Part shown: in pieces, positions 8,619-17,528 of the stretch
Position numbering within the stretch: position 1 is the first letter of the stretch
How the letters are laid out: every line of letters starts with the position of its first letter
Origin: an uncultured Clostridia bacterium
Lineage (GTDB): Bacteria; Bacillota; Clostridia; Oscillospirales; CAG-272
DNA length: 38,169 nucleotides
NCBI GenBank assembly: GCA_946404035.1
Contig: CAMJCC010000006.1
Location: forward strand, 1-38,169
Reading direction: 5' to 3'
The notes under the pieces: generated by a model
Databases searched by the model: none
What the model was told of the DNA's origin: nothing
The model's input: the letters and a program-made list of their open reading frames with translations, nothing else
Translations under genes and position numbers: made by a program

Positions 8619-10871
8619 TTGACCGAGGCTGACCGACTGTTCGGCAGATTTCCCGATTTCATCAAGGAATATATCTACCGTCACGAATGGAAGCGCTTCC
8701 GCGACGTGCAGCTCTCCGCCGCGCGCGTGCTGTTCGAGAGTGACGATAACCTCCTTTTGTCCTCCTCGACGGCGTCGGGGAAGACCGAGGCGGTCTTTTT
8801 CCCCATCCTCTCAGACCTTTGTTCGGAACGCGAGGCGCCCGCCGGCGTGTCTGTGCTCTATATCGCCCCTCTGAAAAGTCTGATCAACGATCAGTTCGGG
8901 CGGATGGAGGAACTGCTCGACGCGAGCGGGATCCCGGTCTGCCGCTGGCACGGGGACGTCGGCGCGTCGCAGAAGACCAAATTGCTGAAAGACCCGAAAG
9001 GCATCCTCCAAATCACGCCCGAGTCCCTCGAAAGTATGCTGATGAACCGCTCAAACGATATCCCGCGTATTTTCGCCGGGCTTCGGTACGTCGTTTTGGA
9101 CGAGATCCACACGATGATCGGCTCTGACCGCGGCAATCAGGTCATCTGCCTGCTTTGCCGGATGGCGCGCTTGATCGGTTCGTCTCCTCGCCGCATCGGG
9201 CTGTCCGCCACGGTCGGGGACCTCGAAAGTGCCGCCGAGTGGCTCGGCGCCGGAAGCGGCAGGAACACCCGGGCGCCCAAACCGCCCGAACAAAAACTGC
9301 ACTGGCGGCTCGGGATGGAGCATTTCTACTACCAGGATCCGAACGAGGAACAGCGCCCCTCGGCGGATGAAGCCGACAAAGAAAAGCGGTCGGGCGTCGC
9401 CGTCATCGACCCGGGGTACGAATTTCTCTACGATACCGTCAAGGATAAGAAGTGCCTCGTCTTCTCCAATTCGCGCGAGGAGACCGAGTACGTGACGGCG
9501 ACCCTGCGCCAGATCGCCAAAAATCGCCGCGAGAACGATATCTTCCTGATCCACCACGGCAACCTGTCCGCCGCGCTCCGCGAGGACGCCGAGATCAAAA
9601 TGAAGGACGAGGAGGTCCGTCACGCCGTCACCTGCGCGACCGTGACGATGGAACTCGGCATCGACATCGGACGGCTGGAGCGCGTGGCGCAGCTCAACGC
9701 GCCGACGACGGTCTCGTCGTTCCTCCAACGCCTCGGGCGCTCCGGACGGCGCGATCTGCCGCCCGAGATGATGATGGTGTTCCGCGAGGAAACGCCGCTG
9801 CCGAACACGCCGCTCCCCAAACTGATCCCGTGGGAGCTCCTGCGCGGCATCGCGCTTGTGCAACTCTACGCCGAGGAACGCTTCATAGAACCGCCCTCCA
9901 AAAAGGAGATGCCGTTAAGTCTGGCGTTCCACCAGACCATGAGCATCCTCTCGTCCGGCGGGGAACAGACGCCGAAGAACCTGGCGGAGCGGGTGCTGAC
10001 CCTCCCGCCGCTCTCGCATATCTCGAAAGAGGACTACCGCGAACTTTTGGTTTCGATGATCAACCGCGAATACCTCGAATTCACCGAGGAGAAAACGCTG
10101 ATCGTCGGTCTTCGCGGCGAGCGGCTGACCGGGAGTTTCAAGTTTTACGCTGTGTTCCAGGACAGCGAGGACTTTACCGTCCGTTGCGGCTCCGACGAGA
10201 TCGGCACCATCACGACCCCGCCTCCGGTCGGCGACCGTTTCGCCCTTGCCGGGCGCGTCTGGGAGGTGCTGGAGGTCGAGGTCGAAAAGCACCTGATCTT
10301 CGTCAAGGGGGTCGACGGCAAAATGGAGATCTCCTGGCCGGGCGGCTTCGGCGAGATCCATACCCGCGTACTCGAAAAGATGCGGGACGTCCTGCTCGGC
10401 GACGCGGATTATCCCTACCTGATGCCCAACGCCCGCGAACGGCTCGCCTCGGCGCGCAAACTTGCCAAGAGCACCGGGATGGACGAAAAACTCCTGATCC
10501 CGATCGGCGGCTCGTCCTACGTTCTGTTCCCGTGGCTCGGGACGCGCGCTTTCCGCACCGTCCGCCGCTATCTGGCTTTTAACGCCGGACAGTTCGGGAT
10601 CTCCGACGTTTCCTCCGAGGGGTGCTGTTTCATCACGTTCAAGGTCAAGGACGGGATGGGCGACAAGCTTGAACCGACCTTGATCCGTAAACTGCAAAGC
10701 GAGGGGATCGATCCGAACTCGCTTGTCGGCGAGGGCGAGTGCCCCGTGTTCGAGAAGTACGACGACTGCCTGCCGCCCGATCTTCTCCGGCGCGCGTTTG
10801 CCCGCGACCGGCTTTCGCCCGACGAGGTGATCAGGCGTTTCTCGCAGGAGGGAGGTCGCTTCGATGAATGA
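8619..10871 (+). CDS. DEAD/DEAH-box superfamily 2 helicase (Lhr/BrxHI-like), SngC-like (Shango)
   Basis: LLLSSSTASGKTEAVFFPIL (motif I), YVVLDEIHTMIG (DEIH), IGLSATVGDL (motif III), SSFLQRLGRSGRR (motif VI). TTG start with upstream GTGAGG RBS. Confidence 0.87.
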   Translation: MTEADRLFGRFPDFIKEYIYRHEWKRFRDVQLSAARVLFESDDNLLLSSSTASGKTEAVFFPILSDLCSEREAPAGVSVLYIAPLKSLINDQFGRMEELLDASGIPVCRWHGDVGASQKTKLLKDPKGILQITPESLESMLMNRSNDIPRIFAGLRYVVLDEIHTMIGSDRGNQVICLLCRMARLIGSSPRRIGLSATVGDLESAAEWLGAGSGRNTRAPKPPEQKLHWRLGMEHFYYQDPNEEQRPSADEADKEKRSGVAVIDPGYEFLYDTVKDKKCLVFSNSREETEYVTATLRQIAKNRRENDIFLIHHGNLSAALREDAEIKMKDEEVRHAVTCATVTMELGIDIGRLERVAQLNAPTTVSSFLQRLGRSGRRDLPPEMMMVFREETPLPNTPLPKLIPWELLRGIALVQLYAEERFIEPPSKKEMPLSLAFHQTMSILSSGGEQTPKNLAERVLTLPPLSHISKEDYRELLVSMINREYLEFTEEKTLIVGLRGERLTGSFKFYAVFQDSEDFTVRCGSDEIGTITTPPPVGDRFALAGRVWEVLEVEVEKHLIFVKGVDGKMEISWPGGFGEIHTRVLEKMRDVLLGDADYPYLMPNARERLASARKLAKSTGMDEKLLIPIGGSSYVLFPWLGTRAFRTVRRYLAFNAGQFGISDVSSEGCCFITFKVKDGMGDKLEPTLIRKLQSEGIDPNSLVGEGECPVFEKYDDCLPPDLLRRAFARDRLSPDEVIRRFSQEGGRFDE

Positions 10872-11628
10872 CATCTACTCGGTCTTAGCGCCGTATTACG
10901 ACGAATGGAACGCCGAGATCGACTACGCCGCGTGGGCGGACGGGGTCGAAGCGTTCTTTTGCAAAAACGAAAATGGAAAAGTCCGCGACGTGCTGGACCT
11001 TGCCTGCGGGACGGGACGGATGACCATCGAACTTGCCAAACGCGGCTACGATATGATCGGGGTCGACCGTTCGCCCGAGATGCTCGATTTTGCCCGCTCT
11101 GCCGCCGAAAAGGCAGGGGAGGGTATCTCGTCCCGGATCCTCTGGCTTATGCAGGAGATGACCGATTTTGAGCTTTACGGTACGGTCGACGCGGTGATCT
11201 CGTGTCTGGACTGCGTCAACCACCTGACGACGACCGATGATCTTTCGCGGTGTTTTTCGCTCGTCCACAACTATCTGAACCCCGACGGACTGTTCCTCTT
11301 CGACGTGAACTCCAAACGCAAGTTCGAGGAGGTCTACGCCGACAAGACCTACGTGTTTGAGGCGCCGGGCGTTTACTGCGTCTGGGAGAACCGCTACGCG
11401 CGGGGACTGTGCGATTTCGGCATCACGCTCTTTAAGAAAGAAGAGAAAGGGCTTTACCGCCGCTACGAGGCGTGCGAGCGCGAGCGGCTGTATTCGGTGC
11501 GCACGCTGAAAAAACTGCTCCAGGACAACGGGTTCGAGTGGATCGGCGCCTATCCCGCGCCCTATGAGGGGACGCTTGCCAACGACGAAGATCGCCTGTA
11601 TATCGCCGCACGGGCGAAAAAAGACTGA
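10864..11628 (+). CDS. Class I SAM-dependent methyltransferase
   Basis: VLDLACGTGRMTIELAKRGYDMIGVDRSPEML (motif I/II), ISCLDCVNHL, LNPDGLFLFDVNS. Overlaps helicase stop by 8 bp. Confidence 0.88.
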   Translation: MNDIYSVLAPYYDEWNAEIDYAAWADGVEAFFCKNENGKVRDVLDLACGTGRMTIELAKRGYDMIGVDRSPEMLDFARSAAEKAGEGISSRILWLMQEMTDFELYGTVDAVISCLDCVNHLTTTDDLSRCFSLVHNYLNPDGLFLFDVNSKRKFEEVYADKTYVFEAPGVYCVWENRYARGLCDFGITLFKKEEKGLYRRYEACERERLYSVRTLKKLLQDNGFEWIGAYPAPYEGTLANDEDRLYIAARAKKD

Positions 11629-11639
11629 AAGAGAACGAT

Positions 11640-12578
11640 ATGGAAAACGAAAAGAAGATCGGATCGCGCCTTTTGCGCGGGATGACGAGGGACGGAAGCG
11701 CGCGGATCGTCGTGGCGGACAGCCGCGAGATCGTGGAAGCGGCGCACAGGGTCCATAAAACTGTGCCTACGGCGACGGCGGCGCTCGGACGGCTTCTCAC
11801 CGCTACCTCGATGATCGGCAGCCTCCTGGGCGAAAAAACCGACACCCTGACCGTTACGGTCGCAGGGGACGGACCCGCGGGGCGTCTGCTCGCCGTGTCG
11901 GACTACGTCGGGTGCGTCCGCGGGTATATCGAAAACCCGGCGGCGGATCCCCCGAGAAAGGCAAACGGAAAACTCGACGTCGGCGCCGCCGTCGGACGCG
12001 GCTCGCTCGCCGTGATCCGTGAGATCGGGGAGGGAGAGCGGCACACCGGGACCGTGGAACTGGTCTCGGGCGAGATCGCGGAGGACTTTACCCGCTACTT
12101 TGCCGAAAGCGAGCAGATCCCGTCGGTTTGTTCACTCGGCGTGCTGGTCGCGCCGGACGGGTCTTGCCGCGCCGCGGGCGGGATCCTGATCCAGTTGCTC
12201 CCGTTCCCGGATCCCGAAACCGTCGACAAGATCGAAGCCAATCTTCCCGGCATCGGGAGCGTTTCCTCGCTGCTCGATCAGGGGAAGACGTTGGAGGAGA
12301 TCGCGGGGATCGCCTTTGACGGGATCGAATTCGACCCGTTCGACACGATCGACGTGGACTACGTCTGCACCTGCTCGCGCGCAAGGATGAAACGCGGGAT
12401 CCGCTCGCTTGGCGCCAAGGAGATCAAAAAACTCTTCGACGAAGAGGAAAAGGAGAGCGGGATACGCGAGATCACCGCGGAATGCCGCTTCTGTGACAAG
12501 AAATACCGCTTCACCGAACGGGACTTTCCCAAATGGAACGAAAACGACGAAACGGACAAAGGAGAAAAGAAACAATGA
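11640..12578 (+). CDS. hslO: Hsp33 redox-regulated chaperone
   Basis: Hsp33 body plus C-terminal redox-switch cysteines CTCSRARMKR and CRFCDKKYRFT. Confidence 0.95.
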   Translation: MENEKKIGSRLLRGMTRDGSARIVVADSREIVEAAHRVHKTVPTATAALGRLLTATSMIGSLLGEKTDTLTVTVAGDGPAGRLLAVSDYVGCVRGYIENPAADPPRKANGKLDVGAAVGRGSLAVIREIGEGERHTGTVELVSGEIAEDFTRYFAESEQIPSVCSLGVLVAPDGSCRAAGGILIQLLPFPDPETVDKIEANLPGIGSVSSLLDQGKTLEEIAGIAFDGIEFDPFDTIDVDYVCTCSRARMKRGIRSLGAKEIKKLFDEEEKESGIREITAECRFCDKKYRFTERDFPKWNENDETDKGEKKQ

Positions 12579-13807
12579 GCGTACTGAAAGGCAACGCACT
12601 CGTCGGGCAGTCGGGCGGACCGACCGCCGCCATCAACGCCAGTCTTGCCGGCGTGATCCGGGGCGTTTTTGCGCACCGGGACGTCATCCCCGAACTGTAC
12701 GGGATGCGGAACGGGATCGAGGGGTTCCTCGCGGGCAACGTGGTGCCGCTTCTTTCTGCGTTTGACGGGGAAGACAAGCTCCGTATCCTGGAGCAGACCC
12801 CGGCGGCGGCGCTCGGCTCCTGCCGCAAGAAACTGCCCGATCCAGAAAAGGACGAGGCGTTTTTCGTCGACCTGATCGCCCGTTTCAAGGCGATGGATAT
12901 CCGCTATTTCTTCTATATCGGCGGTAACGACTCGATGGACACCGTGGCAAAACTCTCGGCGTACCTTGCCAAAACCGACTACGAGATGCGGGTCGTCGGG
13001 GTGCCGAAGACCATCGACAACGATCTTGCCGACACCGATCACACGCCGGGCTTCGGTTCGGCGGCGAAATACGTGGCGACGACGCTCTCCGAGATCGTAC
13101 GCGATTGCGCAGTCTACCGTGTTCCCGCCGTCACGATCGTCGAGATCATGGGGCGCGACGCCGGATGGCTGACCGCGTCCGCGTGCCTGCCGGGCGCGAT
13201 CACGGGCGAGGGGGTGGACCTGATCTATCTGCCCGAGCGTCCGTTCTCCTTTGAACAGTTTGCCGACGACGTCCGGGAGGCGTTCAAACGGCATCCCAAC
13301 CTCGTCGTCGCGATCTCCGAGGGCATCCGCTTTGCCGACGGCCGCTACGTCGGCGAGGGCGCGCAGAGCGGGGCGCTCGACGCGTTCGGTCACAAATATC
13401 TTGCCGGGGCGGGAAAAGTTCTGGAAAGCTACGTCAAGGAAACGTTCGGATGCAAGGTGCGCTCGTTTGAACTTTCGCTCCCGCAGCGGTGCGCCGCGCA
13501 TCTGGCGTCGGACGTCGACCTGACGGAGGCAGCAGAACTCGGGCGTTCCGCCGTTTCCGCCGCGACCGAGGGGAAGACCGGCGTGATGGCGGCGCTCGAA
13601 CGCGTCTCCGACGTGCCTTACCGTTCCGCCGTTACGTTCCGTCCCGTCGATAAGATCGCCAACGCCATCCGCCGGGTGCCGGACGCATTTATCAACGAAG
13701 CGGGCAACGGCATCACCCCAGCCGGCGTCGCCTATCTGCGTCCTTTGATCGCAGGCGAACGCAAGGTCGAATACCGAGACGGGCTTCCTGTTCACGCAAT
13801 TATCTAA
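12575..13807 (+). CDS. pfp: 6-phosphofructokinase, PPi-dependent type by active-site signature
   Basis: LVGQSGGPTAAINASLAG, GGNDSMDT (Asp at the GGDGS/GGDDS discriminating site), VPKTIDNDL (Lys at second site), EIMGRDAGWLTA. ATGA overlap with hslO. Confidence 0.88.
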   Translation: MSVLKGNALVGQSGGPTAAINASLAGVIRGVFAHRDVIPELYGMRNGIEGFLAGNVVPLLSAFDGEDKLRILEQTPAAALGSCRKKLPDPEKDEAFFVDLIARFKAMDIRYFFYIGGNDSMDTVAKLSAYLAKTDYEMRVVGVPKTIDNDLADTDHTPGFGSAAKYVATTLSEIVRDCAVYRVPAVTIVEIMGRDAGWLTASACLPGAITGEGVDLIYLPERPFSFEQFADDVREAFKRHPNLVVAISEGIRFADGRYVGEGAQSGALDAFGHKYLAGAGKVLESYVKETFGCKVRSFELSLPQRCAAHLASDVDLTEAAELGRSAVSAATEGKTGVMAALERVSDVPYRSAVTFRPVDKIANAIRRVPDAFINEAGNGITPAGVAYLRPLIAGERKVEYRDGLPVHAII

Positions 13808-13842
13808 CTTTATTTCAGGGCAGATACCCAAATCGGCAAAAG

Positions 13843-13876
13843 CAACGGGCGACCGACGTCAGTCGGTCGCCCGTTG
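13843..13876. terminator. Strong hairpin between convergent pfp and ftsZ
   Basis: CAACGGGCGACCGAC-GTCA-GTCGGTCGCCCGTTG, perfect 15-bp stem. Confidence 0.8.
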
Positions 13877-13893
13877 TTATAATGACCGTGAGA

Positions 13894-15063
13894 TCACGGC
13901 TTTTTGGATTTGTTCAGGATATCCAGGATATCGTCGAGGTCGATCTCGTCCTCAAACGGCGGGACAGTTCCGGGGTCCGTCGGCTTGGTGCCGGACTGCT
14001 CGTCCGGGATCTCGGCCCCGAACGCAGGCGTGGTCGCGGGTTCGGTCGACACCGTTTCGGCGGCGTTTTCCGCGGTCTCGTCCTCGGAGGCGGCGGGCGC
14101 GGGCTTTTCCTTATCGAACCCGGTCGCGATGATCGTGATGCGAAGCTCGTCCTGCAGCGTGGGATCGAACGCGGCGCCCCAAATGATGTTGGCGTCGGGA
14201 CTGGCGGCGTTGCGGATCATTTCGGACGAGAGATACACGTCGTCAAGCGAGATGTCGGGGGCTGCGGTAAAGTTGACGAGAACGCCAGTCGCGCCGGAGA
14301 TGGAGGTCTCGAGCAAGGGGGAAGAGATCGCGGTGGTCGCGGCGATCGCCGCCTTGTCCTCGCCTTTGCCGATGCCGACGCCCATGTGGGCGAACCCTGC
14401 GTCTTTCATCACCGAAACCACGTCGGCAAAGTCCACGTTGACGAAACCGGGGATGTTGACGATCTCGGAAACGCTCTGCACGCCCTGGCGCAGAACGTCG
14501 TCTGCGGTCTCGAATGCGTTGGCAAGCGTGATCCTGCCCTCGGACACCTGTTTCAGGCGCTCGTTCGGAATGACGATCAAACTGTCTACGTACTGACGCA
14601 GGACCTCGATCCCGGCGTCTGCCTGCGCCATCCGGCGTTTCCCCTCGAAGAGAAACGGTTTGGTCACGATCCCGATGGTCAGGATATTCATTTCTTTAGC
14701 GATCTTTGCAACGATCGGCGCGGCGCCGGTACCGGTACCGCCGCCCATTCCGGTCGTGACGAAGACCATGTCCGCTCCCTCGAGCAGATGACGGATGTCT
14801 TCGATGCTCTCCTCGGCGGAGCGACGACCGATCTCGGGGTCGGACCCCGCGCCGCGTCCGTTCGTGATCTTTTCACCGATCACCAACTTCTGGGACGCAC
14901 TCGAAAAGGAAAGCACCTGCGCGTCGGTGTTGACGGCGATGAAATCCACCCCGCGGATGTTCGTGGAGATCATACGGTTGACGGCGTTATTTCCGCCGCC
15001 GCCGATGCCGACGACCTTGATCTTGACCCCGTTATCAATGACTTCGTTATACTCAAACGCCAT
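13894..15063 (-). CDS. ftsZ: Cell division protein FtsZ
   Basis: [64 protein letters not shown] 15063 with GGAGGTG RBS. Confidence 0.97.
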   Translation of the reverse strand: MAFEYNEVIDNGVKIKVVGIGGGGNNAVNRMISTNIRGVDFIAVNTDAQVLSFSSASQKLVIGEKITNGRGAGSDPEIGRRSAEESIEDIRHLLEGADMVFVTTGMGGGTGTGAAPIVAKIAKEMNILTIGIVTKPFLFEGKRRMAQADAGIEVLRQYVDSLIVIPNERLKQVSEGRITLANAFETADDVLRQGVQSVSEIVNIPGFVNVDFADVVSVMKDAGFAHMGVGIGKGEDKAAIAATTAISSPLLETSISGATGVLVNFTAAPDISLDDVYLSSEMIRNAASPDANIIWGAAFDPTLQDELRITIIATGFDKEKPAPAASEDETAENAAETVSTEPATTPAFGAEIPDEQSGTKPTDPGTVPPFEDEIDLDDILDILNKSKKP

Positions 15064-15115
15064 TGGCACACCTCCGCAAAAATATGGTGGAAAGAGTGTA
15101 TATTTCTACAATGAT

Positions 15116-15144
15116 ATAATACAAAATCTTCCGATTAATTGCAA
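15116..15144 (-). promoter_or_regulatory. ftsZ promoter
   Basis: Minus strand TTGCAA (15144-15139), 17-bp spacer, TATTAT (15121-15116), inside the AT-rich murG-ftsZ gap. Confidence 0.65.
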
Positions 15145-15219
15145 GAGCTTTCTCCTATTATTCACATTTTGTTAACATCTATGTTTGTTTTAACTTGATA
15201 AAGCAGGGCAGAAGAATTG

Positions 15220-16317
15220 TCAGGCGCCTAAATGCGGGCAGAGCGACTTGATCTCACGCAGGATGATCGCCTCGCGATCCGGGACCCGAAACCGCGCGAC
15301 TGCCGCCCGCATTTTGTCTCTGGTTTCTCTGTTTGATAGTATCCGGTCGAGTTCATCCGTCAGTGTTTCCGGTGTCAGGTCTTTATCCGGCAACAGGATC
15401 GCCGCTCCGGCGTCCGCCATCGCCCGTGCGTTCTTTGTCTGGTGGTCGCCCGTTGCCGCGGGGTACGGGACCAGGATCGCGGGAACGCCCGCCGCCGCGA
15501 TCTCCGATACCGTCATCGCACCCGCGCGGCAGATCACGGCGTCGGACGCCAGAAGATGCGTCGGCATATCCTCGATATACCGTTCCCGTTGATACCGTCC
15601 GAATGTGCGGACGCTTGCCGTGTCGACGCCTTTTTGTCCGACGGAGTGGAGGATCGTCAGGTTTTTGTACTGAGAGAGCAGGCGCGGGACCGCCCGTTCC
15701 AGCGCGTCGTTCATTTTCGCAGCCCCGAGACTGCCGCCGAAGACGACGAGATAGAGCGTCCCGTCCGACAGCCCGAGCCGCGCTCTCGCCGTCGCCCTGG
15801 TGAGTGTGTAGAACTCACGCCGGAGCGGATTGCCCGATACGACGGTCCGTTTTGATCGGCGAAAATCCCGGGCTGCTGACGGAAAGTTGATCAGGGCAAG
15901 GTCGGTATGCTTTGCCAGCAGTCTTGCCGCGAGCCCCGCCCGGGCGTTGGCTTCGTGCAGGACGGTCTTGATCTTGCGCGAGGCGGCGACCCGCAGGACG
16001 GGGTAACAGACGTAGCCGCCCGTCCCGACGACCAGATCCGGTGCTTCCTCGTCCAGTATCCTTTTCGCCTCCGAAAGCGAGCGCAAAAGCGATACCGCCG
16101 CCCCGAAGTTCTTCAGGGTGAGCGAACGGCACAGCCCTTTCACGGGAATATGCCTGATCTCGTACCCGGCAGTTCTGACCAGGCGGTTTTCCATCCCTGT
16201 GGGCGTTCCGACGAAAACCACCGACAGATCCGGGATATTCCGGCGCAATATTTCCGCGATCGACAGGGCGGGGTTGATGTGTCCTGCGGTCCCGCCGCAG
16301 GCAAATAGTATCTTCAT
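15220..16317 (-). CDS. murG: UDP-GlcNAc transferase MurG
   Basis: MKILFACGGTAGHINPALSIAE, GTGGYVCYPVLRVA, VFGGSLGAAKMND, ICRAGAMTVSEIAAAGVPAILVPYP. Confidence 0.95.
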   Translation of the reverse strand: MKILFACGGTAGHINPALSIAEILRRNIPDLSVVFVGTPTGMENRLVRTAGYEIRHIPVKGLCRSLTLKNFGAAVSLLRSLSEAKRILDEEAPDLVVGTGGYVCYPVLRVAASRKIKTVLHEANARAGLAARLLAKHTDLALINFPSAARDFRRSKRTVVSGNPLRREFYTLTRATARARLGLSDGTLYLVVFGGSLGAAKMNDALERAVPRLLSQYKNLTILHSVGQKGVDTASVRTFGRYQRERYIEDMPTHLLASDAVICRAGAMTVSEIAAAGVPAILVPYPAATGDHQTKNARAMADAGAAILLPDKDLTPETLTDELDRILSNRETRDKMRAAVARFRVPDREAIILREIKSLCPHLGA

Positions 16318-16333
16318 ATTCGTTCCTTTCTCA

Positions 16334-17518
16334 TCAGATCGGGACCTCGCGCGAGATCGAGAGCAGGATGCCCATTTCAAAGAACAGCATCACGAGCGAC
16401 GATCCGCCGTAGCTGAAAAACGGGAGCGAGATACCGGTATTCGGGATGGTGTTGGTGACGACCGCAAGATTGAGCAGGACCTGGACCGCGATCTTTGCCG
16501 AGATCCCGAGGCAGACCAACCGGGAAAAGGGATCGCGGCAGCGAAGGCCCACCCTGACCGCCCGCAGAACGAAGAGCGAGAACAGCAAAACGACCCCGGC
16601 GGCGCCGATAAATCCGGTCTCCTCGCACAAAACGGTGTAGATCATATCGTTTGCAGGTTCGGATACGTAACTGTATTTCAGGACGCTTTGCCCGAAACCT
16701 CGCCCGAAAAAACCGCCCGAGCCGATCGCCATCAACCCCTGCAGGGTCTGCCACCCGCCGTCCAGCGGGTAACGAGCGGGATCGAGCCAGATGGTGATGC
16801 GCCGTTTGGTGTAGTCGGTCAGACACGCGAACAGGGTGACGCCGACGCCGCAAACGCCGCCGAACGCCCCGATATAGCGCAGCGTGGTCCCGGAGAACAG
16901 CATCACGAGAAGCCCGATACACCCGAGGATGATCAAGCCGGACAGGTGTTTTTGCAGCATAACAAGCACAGAGATCGCCCCGATCAGAAGAAACGGGAAC
17001 AGCGTACCGAAAAGAAACGCGTTCCGCCTGTTTTTGCGGTCCAGCGCCCGTTCGGCGTTGGCGGCGTAATAACGCGAAAGGATCAGGACCAGGGTGGTTT
17101 TGGCAAACTCCGACGGCTGAAAGGTCAGGGGACCGACGGCGATCCAGCGCTGCGCGCCGTTCCCGGCGACCCCGAGGGCGAGCACCGAAAGAAGCAGCAG
17201 GACGGTCAACAGGTAGAGCGTCGGCGCGATCCCGTACCAGAACCGCGAGGACGGAAGCAGGGAGAGGAGCATCGCCCCGACCCCGACGACCACCCATACG
17301 ATCTGGCGTTCGATGAAATAGTACCCGTTGTGATAGCGGTTTTCGGCGTAGGGTAACCCGGCGGAGAAGATGGTGACCGTTCCCGCCGCGGCAAGCAGCA
17401 GGATCAGGATCAGGAGGGTCGGATCGATCCCGCGAGCTGTTCTGTGAAAGAGCGGCGCGTCATCGTCCGGAAACGACGGGAGCCACCGGAAAAAGCGTGG
17501 TTTTCTATCTGCTTTCAT
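16334..17518 (-). CDS. ftsW: SEDS peptidoglycan polymerase FtsW/SpoVE
   Basis: Multi-TM SEDS protein; GITL-like end ISLPFFSYGGSSLVMLFFEMGILLSIS. ATG 17518 with GGGAGGGTC RBS. Confidence 0.9.
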   Translation of the reverse strand: MKADRKPRFFRWLPSFPDDDAPLFHRTARGIDPTLLILILLLAAAGTVTIFSAGLPYAENRYHNGYYFIERQIVWVVVGVGAMLLSLLPSSRFWYGIAPTLYLLTVLLLLSVLALGVAGNGAQRWIAVGPLTFQPSEFAKTTLVLILSRYYAANAERALDRKNRRNAFLFGTLFPFLLIGAISVLVMLQKHLSGLIILGCIGLLVMLFSGTTLRYIGAFGGVCGVGVTLFACLTDYTKRRITIWLDPARYPLDGGWQTLQGLMAIGSGGFFGRGFGQSVLKYSYVSEPANDMIYTVLCEETGFIGAAGVVLLFSLFVLRAVRVGLRCRDPFSRLVCLGISAKIAVQVLLNLAVVTNTIPNTGISLPFFSYGGSSLVMLFFEMGILLSISREVPI

Positions 17519-17528
17519 GACCCTCCCC

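Noticed and set aside
7188-8684. 498-aa minus-strand ORF antisense to the ATPase gene
   Set aside because: Shadow ORF of the supported plus-strand ATPase.
9452-10582. 376-aa plus-strand alternative-frame ORF inside the helicase
   Set aside because: Arg/Pro-rich frame-shifted translation; helicase motifs run uninterrupted in the main frame.
5653-10871. Mobile defence island around the TerB/ATPase/helicase genes
   Set aside because: No transposase, integrase, tRNA, direct repeats or composition break visible; flanks are housekeeping genes.
12359-13831. 490-aa minus-strand ORF antisense to pfp and hslO end
   Set aside because: Shadow ORF; the PFK motifs on the plus strand are unambiguous.
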